From contig NZ_LT629791.1 of assembly GCF_900105925.1 (NCBI RefSeq), forward strand, positions 5,426,001-5,490,000: 64,000 bases of DNA, written 5' to 3'. Made by a program: the position numbers and the translations under genes. The stretch is from Jiangella alkaliphila (GTDB lineage Bacteria > Actinomycetota > Actinomycetes > Jiangellales > Jiangellaceae). A model generated the notes under the pieces. The model was not told the origin of the DNA. It made no database searches and saw only the letters and a list, made by a program, of their open reading frames with translations. Positions 57,501 through 64,000 of the stretch are shown piece after piece; positions within the stretch are counted from its first letter, which is position 1; every line of letters begins with the position of its first letter.

Positions 57501-59052
57501 CGACTCGTACGCGTTCGAGGAGGCCGACATCGCGGTCGAGGACCCGGGCGGCAGCCACGAGCTGTTCCTGGTGTTCACGAACAACCCGGGCGACGTGTAC
57601 CTGTTCAACGTCGACGCGTTCCACTTCGGGCACACGCTGCTCGACGGGGTCCGCGCGGCGCGGGCGTCGGTGCGGTCGCTCGAGGAGGCAGCCGATGCCG
57701 CCGAATTGACCGACGAGCAGGCCGCGTATCTCGCGAGCGCCACGGAGCGGATCGACGGCGAACTGGCCGCGGCCATGGACACGGCGACCGACGACCCGGA
57801 CTTCGCCCGGCAGCTGGACCGTGCGCTGATCTTCGTCAACCAGACCCGGCAGTGGGTCGGCGACCAGGGTCTGCCGGCCGAGCTGCTCCCCCCGCTGGAC
57901 GACGCGGCGGCGGCGCTCGAGGGCGTCATCGGCACCGTCGACGGGATCCGCGCGGCCCTGGTGGCCGACGGCGGCGAGGTGACCGCGGGCGAGTCCGTCC
58001 GGGTGACGGCGACGCTGACCAACGACGGGTCCGCGGCCGTGCGGGCGCCGGCGGTCTCGCTCGACCTGCCGGAGGGCTGGCAGGCGGTCGCGGACGGTCC
58101 GACGTCGGCGACGTCGCTGGCCGCCGGGGCTAGCCTGACCGGCGCCTGGGACGTGACGGTGCCGGCGGACGCCGCGCCCGGCGAGGTCGCCCTGACCGGG
58201 TCGGCGGGGTACGCCCACGTCGGCCGCGAACGGGTCACGGTGCCCGTGTCGGCGCCGGTGGTCGTGCGGCCGGCGGTGTCGGCGGACGGGGTGACGGTCG
58301 GCGCGCCGCTGTTCGCCGGCCGGGCGTCGGCCGCGTCCGTGACGGTGACGAACCACCGCTCGGCCGCCGCCGCGGACGTGACGGCGACGGTCACCGTCCC
58401 GTCCGGCTGGACGGCCGGTTCCGCGACGGCGACTGTGCCGCCCGGCGGGTCGGCGACGCTGGAGGTGCCGGTGACGGCGCCGGCCGGCGGTGTCGCGGCT
58501 GGACCGCTGGTCGAGGCGACCCTGACCGCGTCCGTCACCGCCCCCGGCGTGGTCGTGGCCGGGACACCGGCGGCCCGCACGTACGCCGTCCCGCACGGCG
58601 ACGACCTGGTGTTCGCGCTGGACGGCGGCGCGCCGGCCAGTCCGGTGCTGGAGTCGTACGCGCCGCTGGCACCGTCACACGCGTGGGACGCGGCACGCGG
58701 CTACGGCTGGGTGACGGGCGCGCCGCTGTCGCGCGACCGCGGCCGGCCGGACCCGCTGCGGCGCGACTTCGTGCTGGACAACCGGGGTCCGGGCGTCCTG
58801 CGCGTGGCGCTGCCGCCGGGGCCGCACACGGTGTCGCTGCTGACCGGCGACCCGGACTTCTCGACCTCCGGGTTCGTCGTGGAGGCCGACGGCGCGGTCG
58901 TGGTGCCGGCGCGGGCGACCTTGCCGACCGGGCAGTACGCGTGGGAGCAGTTCACGCTGGACGGCGGCGCGGCGGGCCGGACGGTGGACCTGCGGCTGTC
59001 CAGCCCGACCGGCAACTACTGGCGGATCCTGGCCCTGCTGATCGACGACTAG
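54532..59052 (+). CDS. Secreted ThuA / sugar dehydrogenase / PKD / CBM multidomain protein
   Basis: A 1506-residue exported protein (Sec signal at residues 1-25). Domains in order: ThuA (about 34-253; GGGYVGIHSASGTERDWEWY, SWYTGMGHAPSAF); a GSDH-type PQQ-dependent sugar dehydrogenase propeller (about 269-700; GMDFDAAGNLYVATGDNS, MGLRNPYRIHVDEETGWLYW); PKD (about 707-795; YAWDFDSDGEVDSTDADPSH); a linker with paired cysteines; CBM6-like (about 903-1035; GDFLSYEPVNL); a FIVAR-like helical stretch; two NEW3-like domains; and a C-terminal jelly roll (from about 1358; RGYGWVTGAPLSRDRGRPDP) like those of rhamnogalacturonan esterases. It probably binds a polysaccharide and oxidises released sugars outside the cell. 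The GAGGAG site supports the ATG. Confidence 0.9.
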   Translation: MLRAGLAAALAASALTGGGLATATPAAEPTTESFDALVFSRVTNFYHDSIPAGQALVEQLGEEHGFNVTVSDDPANFTDETLAQYEVVIFNNTNSTPQAGDLLDADQRAAFERYIQAGGGYVGIHSASGTERDWEWYGELVGAFFLSHPPVQELEVEVDDTVHPSTAGLPQEWTRTEEPYDFVTNPRGDVHVLASYDSTSYDGDVMGADHPISWCQNFDGGRSWYTGMGHAPSAFTDEPLFVQHLLGGIQWAAGVADGDCGATSEHNFEKIQLDGNTDDPLAMDIDDTGRVFYVQRGGDVKVYDPVTARTELAARFDVLVEHTHGMHGIVLDPDFATNHWLYLYYSPVDEPNTVIARFTYDEATGTVDPDSRVTIFELPSQREVNAHEGGGMDFDAAGNLYVATGDNSSPCCGGYGAADERPGFEYNDAQRSSANTNDLRGKILRIHPEDDGTYTIPAGNLFAPGTEGTLPEIYVMGLRNPYRIHVDEETGWLYWGDVGPDARVDSPTRGSRGYDEWNQARSAGNFGWPHCIGANQAYNDHDFATGESGPLFDCAAGPVNDSPNNTGLTQLPPAQPAWLPYQYEVTPEYPELGSGGRLAIGGPTYHFDAANPSEAKFPAYYDDTVFIAEWTRNAIFEIQLDEAGQPAVMNRFLPGVEFLRPIDLQFGPDGSLYVIEWGSNYGGSGRGDPNTDSGIYKINYARPGERSPVARASADPTSGQPPLAVQFSSEGSGDPDEHEITYAWDFDSDGEVDSTDADPSHTYTSNGDYTAQLVVTDPTGRTGVANVPVSVGNTRPDVELVEPLDGQVFDFGEPVPFEVRVDDAEDGVSGAGVDCDDVVTQPALGHDQHGHPLEQYTGCTGEIQAIVDDGHSHVDNIFYIVDSTYTDQGGAGVSPLTGGDSAILQPRHKQAEHWTSAGDVVLYDTQEGDGNRMVGQIGHGDFLSYEPVNLRGVDRLTVRYASSGTGGTVTVRLDAVDGPVVGSGRLEPTGDSYAFEEADIAVEDPGGSHELFLVFTNNPGDVYLFNVDAFHFGHTLLDGVRAARASVRSLEEAADAAELTDEQAAYLASATERIDGELAAAMDTATDDPDFARQLDRALIFVNQTRQWVGDQGLPAELLPPLDDAAAALEGVIGTVDGIRAALVADGGEVTAGESVRVTATLTNDGSAAVRAPAVSLDLPEGWQAVADGPTSATSLAAGASLTGAWDVTVPADAAPGEVALTGSAGYAHVGRERVTVPVSAPVVVRPAVSADGVTVGAPLFAGRASAASVTVTNHRSAAAADVTATVTVPSGWTAGSATATVPPGGSATLEVPVTAPAGGVAAGPLVEATLTASVTAPGVVVAGTPAARTYAVPHGDDLVFALDGGAPASPVLESYAPLAPSHAWDAARGYGWVTGAPLSRDRGRPDPLRRDFVLDNRGPGVLRVALPPGPHTVSLLTGDPDFSTSGFVVEADGAVVVPARATLPTGQYAWEQFTLDGGAAGRTVDLRLSSPTGNYWRILALLIDD

Positions 59053-59057
59053 AGCTC

Positions 59058-59100
59058 GGCCGGCGGCGGGACGATCCGCAGCGTCCCGCCGCCGGCCGGT
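59058..59100. terminator. GC-rich terminator, also left copy of a 43-bp direct repeat
   Basis: GGCCGGCGGCGGGACG pairs perfectly with the complement at 59082-59097 around an 8-base loop, six bases after the ThuA-fusion stop. The same 43 bp recur with three changes at 59833-59875, on the far side of the vapBC pair. Confidence 0.75.
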
Positions 59101-59143
59101 TCGGCTTCAGCCATGGTGGTGCACGCGATGGTATCGTGATGGT

Positions 59144-59377
59144 ATGAGGACAACCATCGACAAGGCAGGACGCCTGGTGCTGCCGAAACAACTGCGCGAC
59201 CGGGTCGGCATGAGTGCCGGCGAGGTCGACGTCTACGTCGATGGTGCCGGCCTGCGCATCGAGCCGATCGCAGGTGAGGATGTCGAGGAGCGCGACGGGC
59301 GACTCGTCGTCCCCGCATCCGGAACCGTGATCGACGACGACCTCGTCCAGGCGCTGCGCGATGCCGACCGGCGGTGA
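59144..59377 (+). CDS. vapB: VapB-type AbrB/SpoVT antitoxin
   Basis: A 77-residue antitoxin. The N-terminal swapped-hairpin DNA-binding domain reads TTIDKAGRLVLPKQLRDRVG, and a variable C-terminus that would wrap the toxin follows. It should neutralise the PIN toxin and autorepress the operon. The stop is 17 bases inside the toxin gene, so translation is coupled. A short AT-richer stretch (ATGGTATCGTGATGGTATGA) directly precedes it and may contain the promoter and operator. Confidence 0.88.
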   Translation: MRTTIDKAGRLVLPKQLRDRVGMSAGEVDVYVDGAGLRIEPIAGEDVEERDGRLVVPASGTVIDDDLVQALRDADRR

Positions 59378-59786
59378 GCTCGACCTCCTGGTCGATACGA
59401 GCGTCGCCGTCCCGCTGGTCGTCGCCGATCATGACCACCATGACTCCGTAGTGAGAGCCCTGGCGGGACAGCACCTCGGACTCGCCGGTCACGCCGCGTT
59501 CGAGACCTTCTCGGTGCTGACCCGGCTGCCGCCACCTGTCCGTCGCACGCCCGGTTCAGCGGTGCGCATGATGACGGCGAACTTCCCGCACAGCCGTCAT
59601 GTGAGCCAGGAGGCCGCGGCCTCGATGCTCGAACAGCTCGCCTCCGCGGGTATCTCGGGCGGGGCGGTCTACGACGCCCTCGTCGGCCTCGCCGCGCGCG
59701 AGCACGGCGTAGTGCTGTGCACCCGAGACCGTCGCGCGCTCGAGACCTACCGAGCGCTCAACGTCGAGATCGAACTGATCGACTGA
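59361..59786 (+). CDS. vapC: VapC-type PIN-domain toxin ribonuclease
   Basis: A 141-residue PIN nuclease. Acidic catalytic residues are visible: Asp in LLVDTSVAVPLVV, Glu in GHAAFETFSVLTRLP, Asp in GGAVYDALVGLAA and Asp in CTRDRRALETY. Such toxins cut tRNA or rRNA when the antitoxin is lost. It overlaps vapB by 17 bases and starts with ATG. The pair is bracketed by 43-bp direct repeats, which suggests that it entered as a cassette. Confidence 0.9.
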   Translation: MPTGGELDLLVDTSVAVPLVVADHDHHDSVVRALAGQHLGLAGHAAFETFSVLTRLPPPVRRTPGSAVRMMTANFPHSRHVSQEAAASMLEQLASAGISGGAVYDALVGLAAREHGVVLCTRDRRALETYRALNVEIELID

Positions 59787-59832
59787 CCAGCCCGTCACAC
59801 TGGCTCAGACGATGGCGTCACGCCGGTGACGT

Positions 59833-59875
59833 GGCCTGCGGCGGGACGATCCGCAGCGTCCCTTCGCCGGCCGGT
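59833..59875. repeat. Right copy of the 43-bp direct repeat flanking vapBC
   Basis: It begins GGCCTGCGGCGGGACGATCC and matches 59058-59100 at 40 of 43 positions. The terminator stem is partly spoilt by the changes, so this copy looks like the decayed or inserted one. Confidence 0.75.
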
Positions 59876-59920
59876 GAATTCGCAGGTCAGCCCGCCGGCA
59901 GCGGGTACCTTCATCGCCCT

Positions 59921-60093
59921 TGGAGCTCTGCCATCGGAAGAGACGGCAGAGCTCCATCGCGCGCGATCGCGGTCTGCCATCGGAAGAGACCGCAGAGCTC
60001 CATCGCGCGCGATCGCGGTCTGCCATCGGAAGAGACCGCAGAGCTCCATCGCGCGCGATCGCGGTCTGCCATCGGAAGAGACCGCAGAGCTCT
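59921..60093. repeat. Tandem 46-bp palindromic repeats, about 3.7 copies
   Basis: Units start at 59927, 59973, 60019 and 60065. Each is TCTGCCATCGGAAGAGACCG, then CAGAGCTCC, then a self-complementary linker ATCGCGCGCGATCGCGG. Inside each unit TCTGC pairs with GCAGA, so the array can form four small hairpins. Copies two to four are identical; the first differs at one base. It shares palindrome and loop with the repeats at 19909. No gene lies in 59787-60192. Confidence 0.85.
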
Positions 60094-60192
60094 AAGGGGT
60101 CGCGTCAGTACCGTGACCACGCACGACGCGGATCGAAGCAGCCGGGCGGCACCGGTCGGGCCGCGGAGCGGCGGCCGCGCGGCCAGGAACGG

Positions 60193-61689
60193 TCAGGCAT
60201 GTCCGCAGGCGGGCGCGGCGGCGTCGGCGAGCGGCAGGGCGGCCGGGGCGCCGACCGTCGGCATGCCGATCAGCACCCCCGGCGCGGCCGCAGCGGGCGC
60301 CGTCGTCGCCCGTTCGTAGGCGTCGCCGGCCCGGCTGCGCCGCAGCGCGTAGGTGCCGCCGTCGGCCACCAGGTGGTGCGGCGCGGCATGGCTGACCCGC
60401 ACCGTCACCAGGTCGCCCGGGCGCGGCCGCTCGGCGCCGTCGGGGACGGAGAAGTGCACCAGGCGGTTGTCGCGGGCCCGGCCGGACAGCCGGTGCGTCG
60501 CGCCGTCCTTGCGGCCCTCGCCCTCGGCGACCAGCACCTCGACGTCGCGGCTGACAAACGCAAGGGACTCCGCCCAGGCCACCTCTTCGACCAGCGACGC
60601 CAGCCTCTGGTAGCGCTCGCGTACGACCTCGGGCGGCACCTGGTCGTCCATGGTGGCGGCCGGCGTGCCGGGGCGCTTGGAGTACTGGAACGTGAACGCC
60701 GACGCGAACCGCGCCTCGCGGACGACGTGCAGCGTCTGCTCGAAGTCGTCGTCCGTCTCGCCCGGGAAGCCGACGATGATGTCGGTCGTGATGGCGGCGT
60801 GCGGCATCGCCTCGCGCACCTTCTCGACGATGCCGAGGTAACGCTCCTGCCGGTACGACCGGCGCATGGCCCGCAGCACGCGGTCGGAGCCGGACTGCAG
60901 CGGCATGTGCAGCTGCGGCATGACCGTGGGCGTGGACGCCATGGCGTCGATGACGTCGTCGGTGAAGTCGCGCGGGTGCGGGCTGGTGAACCGGACCCGC
61001 TCGAGGCCCTCGACCGCGCCGACGGTGCGCAGCAGCTTGCCGAACGCGAACCGGTCGCCGAACTCGACGCCGTAGGCGTTGACGTTCTGGCCGAGCAGCG
61101 TGACCTCGATGACGCCCTCGGCGACCAGCGCCTGCACCTCGGCCAGGACGTCGCCCGGCCGGCGGTCGCGCTCGCGCCCGCGCAGCGCCGGGACGATGCA
61201 GAACGTGCAGGTGTTGTTGCAGCCGACGCTGACGGCGACCCAGGCGGCGTACGGGCTCTCCCGCCGCGACGGGAGGTCGGACGGGAACGTCTCGAGCGCC
61301 TCGACGATCTCGACCTGCGCCTCCTGCTCGATGCGCGCGCGGTCGAGCAGCGCCGGCAGCGACCCGACGTTGTGCGTGCCGAAGACGACGTCGACCCAGG
61401 GCGCCCGGCGGGTGATCTCGGAGCGGTCCTTCTGCGCGAGGCACCCGCCGACGGCGATCTGCATGCCGTCGCGGGCGGCCTTCACCGACGCCAGGTGGCC
61501 GAGGTTGCCGTACAGCTTGTTGTCGGCGTTCTCGCGGACCGCGCAGGTGTTCAGCACGACGACATCGGCCGTCGCGCCGTCACCCGCGCGGGTGTAGCCC
61601 GCGTCCTCCAGCAGCCCGGCCAGCCGCTCGGAGTCGTGGACGTTCATCTGGCACCCGTAGGTGCGGACCTCGTACGTGCGCGCGTTCAT
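60193..61689 (-). CDS. miaB: tRNA-2-methylthio-N6-dimethylallyladenosine synthase MiaB
   Basis: Radical-SAM enzyme that adds the methylthio group at A37 after MiaA. The 498-residue protein has the N-terminal UPF0004 cluster cysteines ([43 protein letters not shown]), the radical SAM motif [12 protein letters not shown] at about residue 155 and a C-terminal TRAM domain ([17 protein letters not shown]). A 55-residue Ala-rich tail goes beyond the usual end and finishes with CGHA. ATG start. It resumes the conserved miaA-miaB neighbourhood after the accessory stretch. Confidence 0.95.
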   Translation of the reverse strand: MNARTYEVRTYGCQMNVHDSERLAGLLEDAGYTRAGDGATADVVVLNTCAVRENADNKLYGNLGHLASVKAARDGMQIAVGGCLAQKDRSEITRRAPWVDVVFGTHNVGSLPALLDRARIEQEAQVEIVEALETFPSDLPSRRESPYAAWVAVSVGCNNTCTFCIVPALRGRERDRRPGDVLAEVQALVAEGVIEVTLLGQNVNAYGVEFGDRFAFGKLLRTVGAVEGLERVRFTSPHPRDFTDDVIDAMASTPTVMPQLHMPLQSGSDRVLRAMRRSYRQERYLGIVEKVREAMPHAAITTDIIVGFPGETDDDFEQTLHVVREARFASAFTFQYSKRPGTPAATMDDQVPPEVVRERYQRLASLVEEVAWAESLAFVSRDVEVLVAEGEGRKDGATHRLSGRARDNRLVHFSVPDGAERPRPGDLVTVRVSHAAPHHLVADGGTYALRRSRAGDAYERATTAPAAAAPGVLIGMPTVGAPAALPLADAAAPACGHA

Positions 61690-61710
61690 GTCGCTACACA
61701 GGATAAGCGC

Positions 61711-64000
61711 TCAGCGCACGCGCACCGTGAACCGCTTGGTCCGCTCGGTCTGGCCCTTGACGTCGACGGAGATCCACCGGAACGTCGTGGTGGCGTCGAC
61801 CTCGATGACCTCGCCGGGCTCGCGGACGTTCGCCGCCTCGTAGACCGGCGAGTCCGTCGTCGGCGTGCTGCCGTCGGTCGTGTAGTGGATGCTGGCCGGC
61901 TCGCTCGGCTCGAACGTCACGTGCACCGTGCCGTCGGCCTGGCGTTCCTGGATCAGCCGCGTGGTGGCCGGCCGCTGGTCCTGCCCGTAGGCCATGGCGA
62001 TCTCGAACATCTCGATGACGCCGCTGGCGTACTCCTGGTACTGCAGGTCCGCCTCGGGCCACTCCGGGATGAAGCCGCCGCCGGAGTCGAACTCGCCGGT
62101 CTCCGGGTTCCACTGGACGCCGCCGATCTCCCAGCCGAAGGCGTAGATGCCGTAGTTGAAGTAGAGGTCCTCGCGGACGTTCCCGGCCGACGAGTACAGG
62201 ACGTCGGACGAGCCGCCGACGTTGCCGGGCTGGACGACGGTGTCGCGCAGGCCCTTGACGTTGGACAGGATCTCCTCGGCCATCTCCCAGTAGTACGTCT
62301 CGTCGCGCAGCGGCGGGCGCGGCGTGGTGATGCGGCCGTCGGCGATGTAGGCGCCGGGCTGCCAGAACAGCTGGCCGCCGGAGCTGTGCACCGTCATGAA
62401 GAACTTGAGGTTGTCGTAGGTGTCGGCCAGCCAGACGATGTTCTGCGCCTCCGGCTCGGACAGCTTGTCCGGACCCATGTAGGTGTCGCTGGTGCAGGAG
62501 AACGAGGCGCCGTCGTAGCCGTCCAGCGCCGAGCCGACCCGGTAGTTGCGGTTGAGGTCGACGCCCCAGTTGCCGCGCGCCGTGACGTCGGCCTGCCCCG
62601 TCAGCGGGCAGTAGTTCGTCATGTTGCGGCGCTGGCCGGAGCGGTCGAAGAAGTTGTAGTGGCCGCCGTCGGGGTTGTTCGACGGGACGATGAGGATGTC
62701 GACGTTCTCGAGGATCCGCCGCGTGGTCGGGTCGTTGTCGCGGTTCGCCAGCAGGCGCTCCGCCGCCTCCAGCGCGACCAGCGGCGTCACCCGCTCGCGG
62801 GCGTGGTCCTGGGCGATGATCAGCACGCCCGGCCGGCTGCCGTCGCGGTGGTTGCCGATGCGCAGCGCCCGGATCGGGAACGGGTCGCGCGAGATCTCCG
62901 GCGGCGCGGCCAAGTTGTCGCTGAGCAGCGTCGGCGGGGCGGCCGCGACCACGTCGGCGCCGGCGTTGCCGCGGAAGGTGTACGCCAACACCTGCGTGCC
63001 GGCTTCAGCGTTCAGCGCGGCCACGACCTGCGCGGCGGTGCTGGTCACAGCCCCGGCCGCGTCGGTGGCCAGGTGGACGATGACCGCGTCGCCGTCGACG
63101 GTGACGTCCAGCGCGCTGCTCGCGACGCCGGAGTTGCGCAGCTCGACGGAGATGTCGTTGCCGCCCTCGTGCCCCCACGCCAGCGAGTCGACGCCGACCC
63201 GGCTGCCGTTCGTCGTCCCGAACAGCGCCTGGGCCAGCCGCCGGTAGCCGTTCGTCTCGTTCGGCAGCTCGACGATCTCGGTGACGTCCGGGTGGTCCTC
63301 GTGCAACTGCTCGAGCCGCTCGTAGACCTCGGTCGGGTTCAGGTACCCGTCGATGAAGCCGTACTCGTACCCGGGGCGGTCGATGTCGGCGCTGGTCTCG
63401 TGCAGCCAGTCGGTCACCGGCGCCGTCGAGCTGCCACCGAGCGAGCTGGTGACGCTGATCTCGTCCGGCCGCGGGCCGTCGACCCTGGTCAGCACCCGGT
63501 GGTACATGTACTCGTCGGAGTCGATGTACGCCGGGATCTCCACCGATCCGCCGTCCCAGCTCAGCGTCAGGTCGGCGGCGTCGAGCGCGTCGGACTTCAC
63601 CTCGACGGAGAGGAAGCCCTGGCCCTTGGTGGTGAACCAGTCGACCCGCCCGATCGTGACGGTGTCGGCGTCGGCGGTGTCGGGCGCCGTGCCGCGGGCC
63701 GCGGGGGCCGACGGTGTCGCCGTCACCGCGCGCGGGGTCGCCTCGCCGGCCACGGCGGCGCCGAAGCCGTCCAGCCCGGCCAGTTGCTCGCCTGTGACCA
63801 GCGCGTCGACCAGGATGCCTTCGGGCAGCCGCTGGAACTCGCCGGTGAAGTCGTAGCCGGCGTCCTCCATCGCGTACAGGGCCTCGCTGCCCGGGACGTA
63901 GACGCGCACCACCTGCTCGTCCGGCAGCGGGAGCTCTTGCCGGACCGGGTCGGCGGCCGGCGCCGGGTCGCTGGCCTGGGCGGACAGCCCGGCGACGGTG
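61711..64000 (-). CDS. Secreted M14-family zinc carboxypeptidase, 5' end beyond the window
   Basis: About 763 residues are visible; the start and most of the signal peptide lie past 64000 (the first visible residues, TVAGLSAQASDPAPAAD, look like a signal cleavage region). The M14 domain has zinc ligands in AQDHARERVTPLVALE (His and Glu) and MTVHSSGGQLFWQPG (His). Arg/Asn contacts are in DLNRNYRVGSALDG and the general base Glu is in AFGWEIGGVQW. An insert at about 270-330 carries a small beta domain. The C-terminus (SIHYTTDGSTPTTDSPVYEA) is a chitobiase-type beta-sandwich. It probably digests extracellular peptides. Confidence 0.9.
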   Translation of the reverse strand, partial: TVAGLSAQASDPAPAADPVRQELPLPDEQVVRVYVPGSEALYAMEDAGYDFTGEFQRLPEGILVDALVTGEQLAGLDGFGAAVAGEATPRAVTATPSAPAARGTAPDTADADTVTIGRVDWFTTKGQGFLSVEVKSDALDAADLTLSWDGGSVEIPAYIDSDEYMYHRVLTRVDGPRPDEISVTSSLGGSSTAPVTDWLHETSADIDRPGYEYGFIDGYLNPTEVYERLEQLHEDHPDVTEIVELPNETNGYRRLAQALFGTTNGSRVGVDSLAWGHEGGNDISVELRNSGVASSALDVTVDGDAVIVHLATDAAGAVTSTAAQVVAALNAEAGTQVLAYTFRGNAGADVVAAAPPTLLSDNLAAPPEISRDPFPIRALRIGNHRDGSRPGVLIIAQDHARERVTPLVALEAAERLLANRDNDPTTRRILENVDILIVPSNNPDGGHYNFFDRSGQRRNMTNYCPLTGQADVTARGNWGVDLNRNYRVGSALDGYDGASFSCTSDTYMGPDKLSEPEAQNIVWLADTYDNLKFFMTVHSSGGQLFWQPGAYIADGRITTPRPPLRDETYYWEMAEEILSNVKGLRDTVVQPGNVGGSSDVLYSSAGNVREDLYFNYGIYAFGWEIGGVQWNPETGEFDSGGGFIPEWPEADLQYQEYASGVIEMFEIAMAYGQDQRPATTRLIQERQADGTVHVTFEPSEPASIHYTTDGSTPTTDSPVYEAANVREPGEVIEVDATTTFRWISVDVKGQTERTKRFTVRVR

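Noticed and set aside
53620-58596. 1658-residue open frame on the minus strand
   Set aside because: It is the antisense shadow of the isomerase and ThuA-fusion genes; composition is Arg/Val/Asp-rich without domains.
59921-60093. CRISPR-like array
   Set aside because: The intervals between the palindromes are identical copies, not unique spacers, and no cas genes are present; it is a tandem repeat.

Overview
The window is high-GC DNA (roughly 70% by eye) with dense, overlapping genes. Gene content and order are those of an actinomycete: a division and cell-wall (dcw) cluster with divIVA-yggT-sepF beside ftsZ, a C-terminal FtsZ tail ending [10 protein letters not shown], a MurE with the DAP-type DNPRSE motif, and the order nrdJ-nrdR-(LysM gene)-lexA ... 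hflX-dapF-miaA ... miaB known from Mycobacterium and Streptomyces. A filamentous, Jiangella-like actinomycete would fit, but the genus is a guess.

Layout. (1) 1-19.75 kb is the dcw cluster, read mostly on the minus strand from mraZ (about 19.6 kb) to divIVA (position 1, cut by the window edge): mraZ, rsmH, ftsL, ftsI, murE, murF, mraY, murD, ftsW, murG, murC, ftsQ, then ftsZ, pgeF, sepF, yggT, divIVA. Most murE-to-ftsQ junctions are 4-base stop/start overlaps. Upstream of mraZ lies a run of about seven GTGG boxes on a 10-bp period, the expected MraZ operator. The cluster is broken between ftsQ and ftsZ by an opposite-strand unit (small membrane protein, YidC paralogue, small Cys-containing protein). 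No yggS lies between pgeF and sepF. (2) 20.3-29.2 kb holds a MoxR / DUF58 / transglutaminase operon, a DUF3040 protein, a methyltransferase, an aldo/keto reductase, a spermidine-synthase-like protein and a DUF998 membrane protein. (3) 29.3-37.2 kb is a DNA-precursor and SOS block: nrdJ with nrdR behind paired NrdR-box-like sites, a LysM membrane protein divergent from lexA (the position of mycobacterial chiZ), lexA with an SOS box, and dinG. (4) 37.5-45.4 kb holds an S9 peptidase, a secreted beta-propeller protein, hflX, dapF, miaA, a small MT0933-type antitoxin and a class III dioxygenase-like protein. (5) 45.5-60.1 kb looks accessory. It carries a 1084-residue membrane-anchored, Ala/Pro-rich protein with repeated arginine-rich helices, a cupin plus NMT1/THI5-type ABC importer plus NCS1-like permease operon, a Tat-exported sugar isomerase with a 1506-residue ThuA / sugar dehydrogenase / PKD / CBM fusion, and a VapBC pair between direct repeats. 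(6) 60.2 kb to the end has miaB and a secreted M14 carboxypeptidase cut by the window edge.

How it fits together. The first block makes lipid II and the divisome under MraZ. The SOS block couples DNA damage (LexA) to nucleotide supply and probably, through the LysM protein, to division control. The two accessory operons each carry a LacI-type operator-like dyad just upstream, which suggests sugar-responsive control of an extracellular glycoside-oxidising system and of a small-molecule importer. The intergenic spaces carry several families of palindromic repeats that are described individually.
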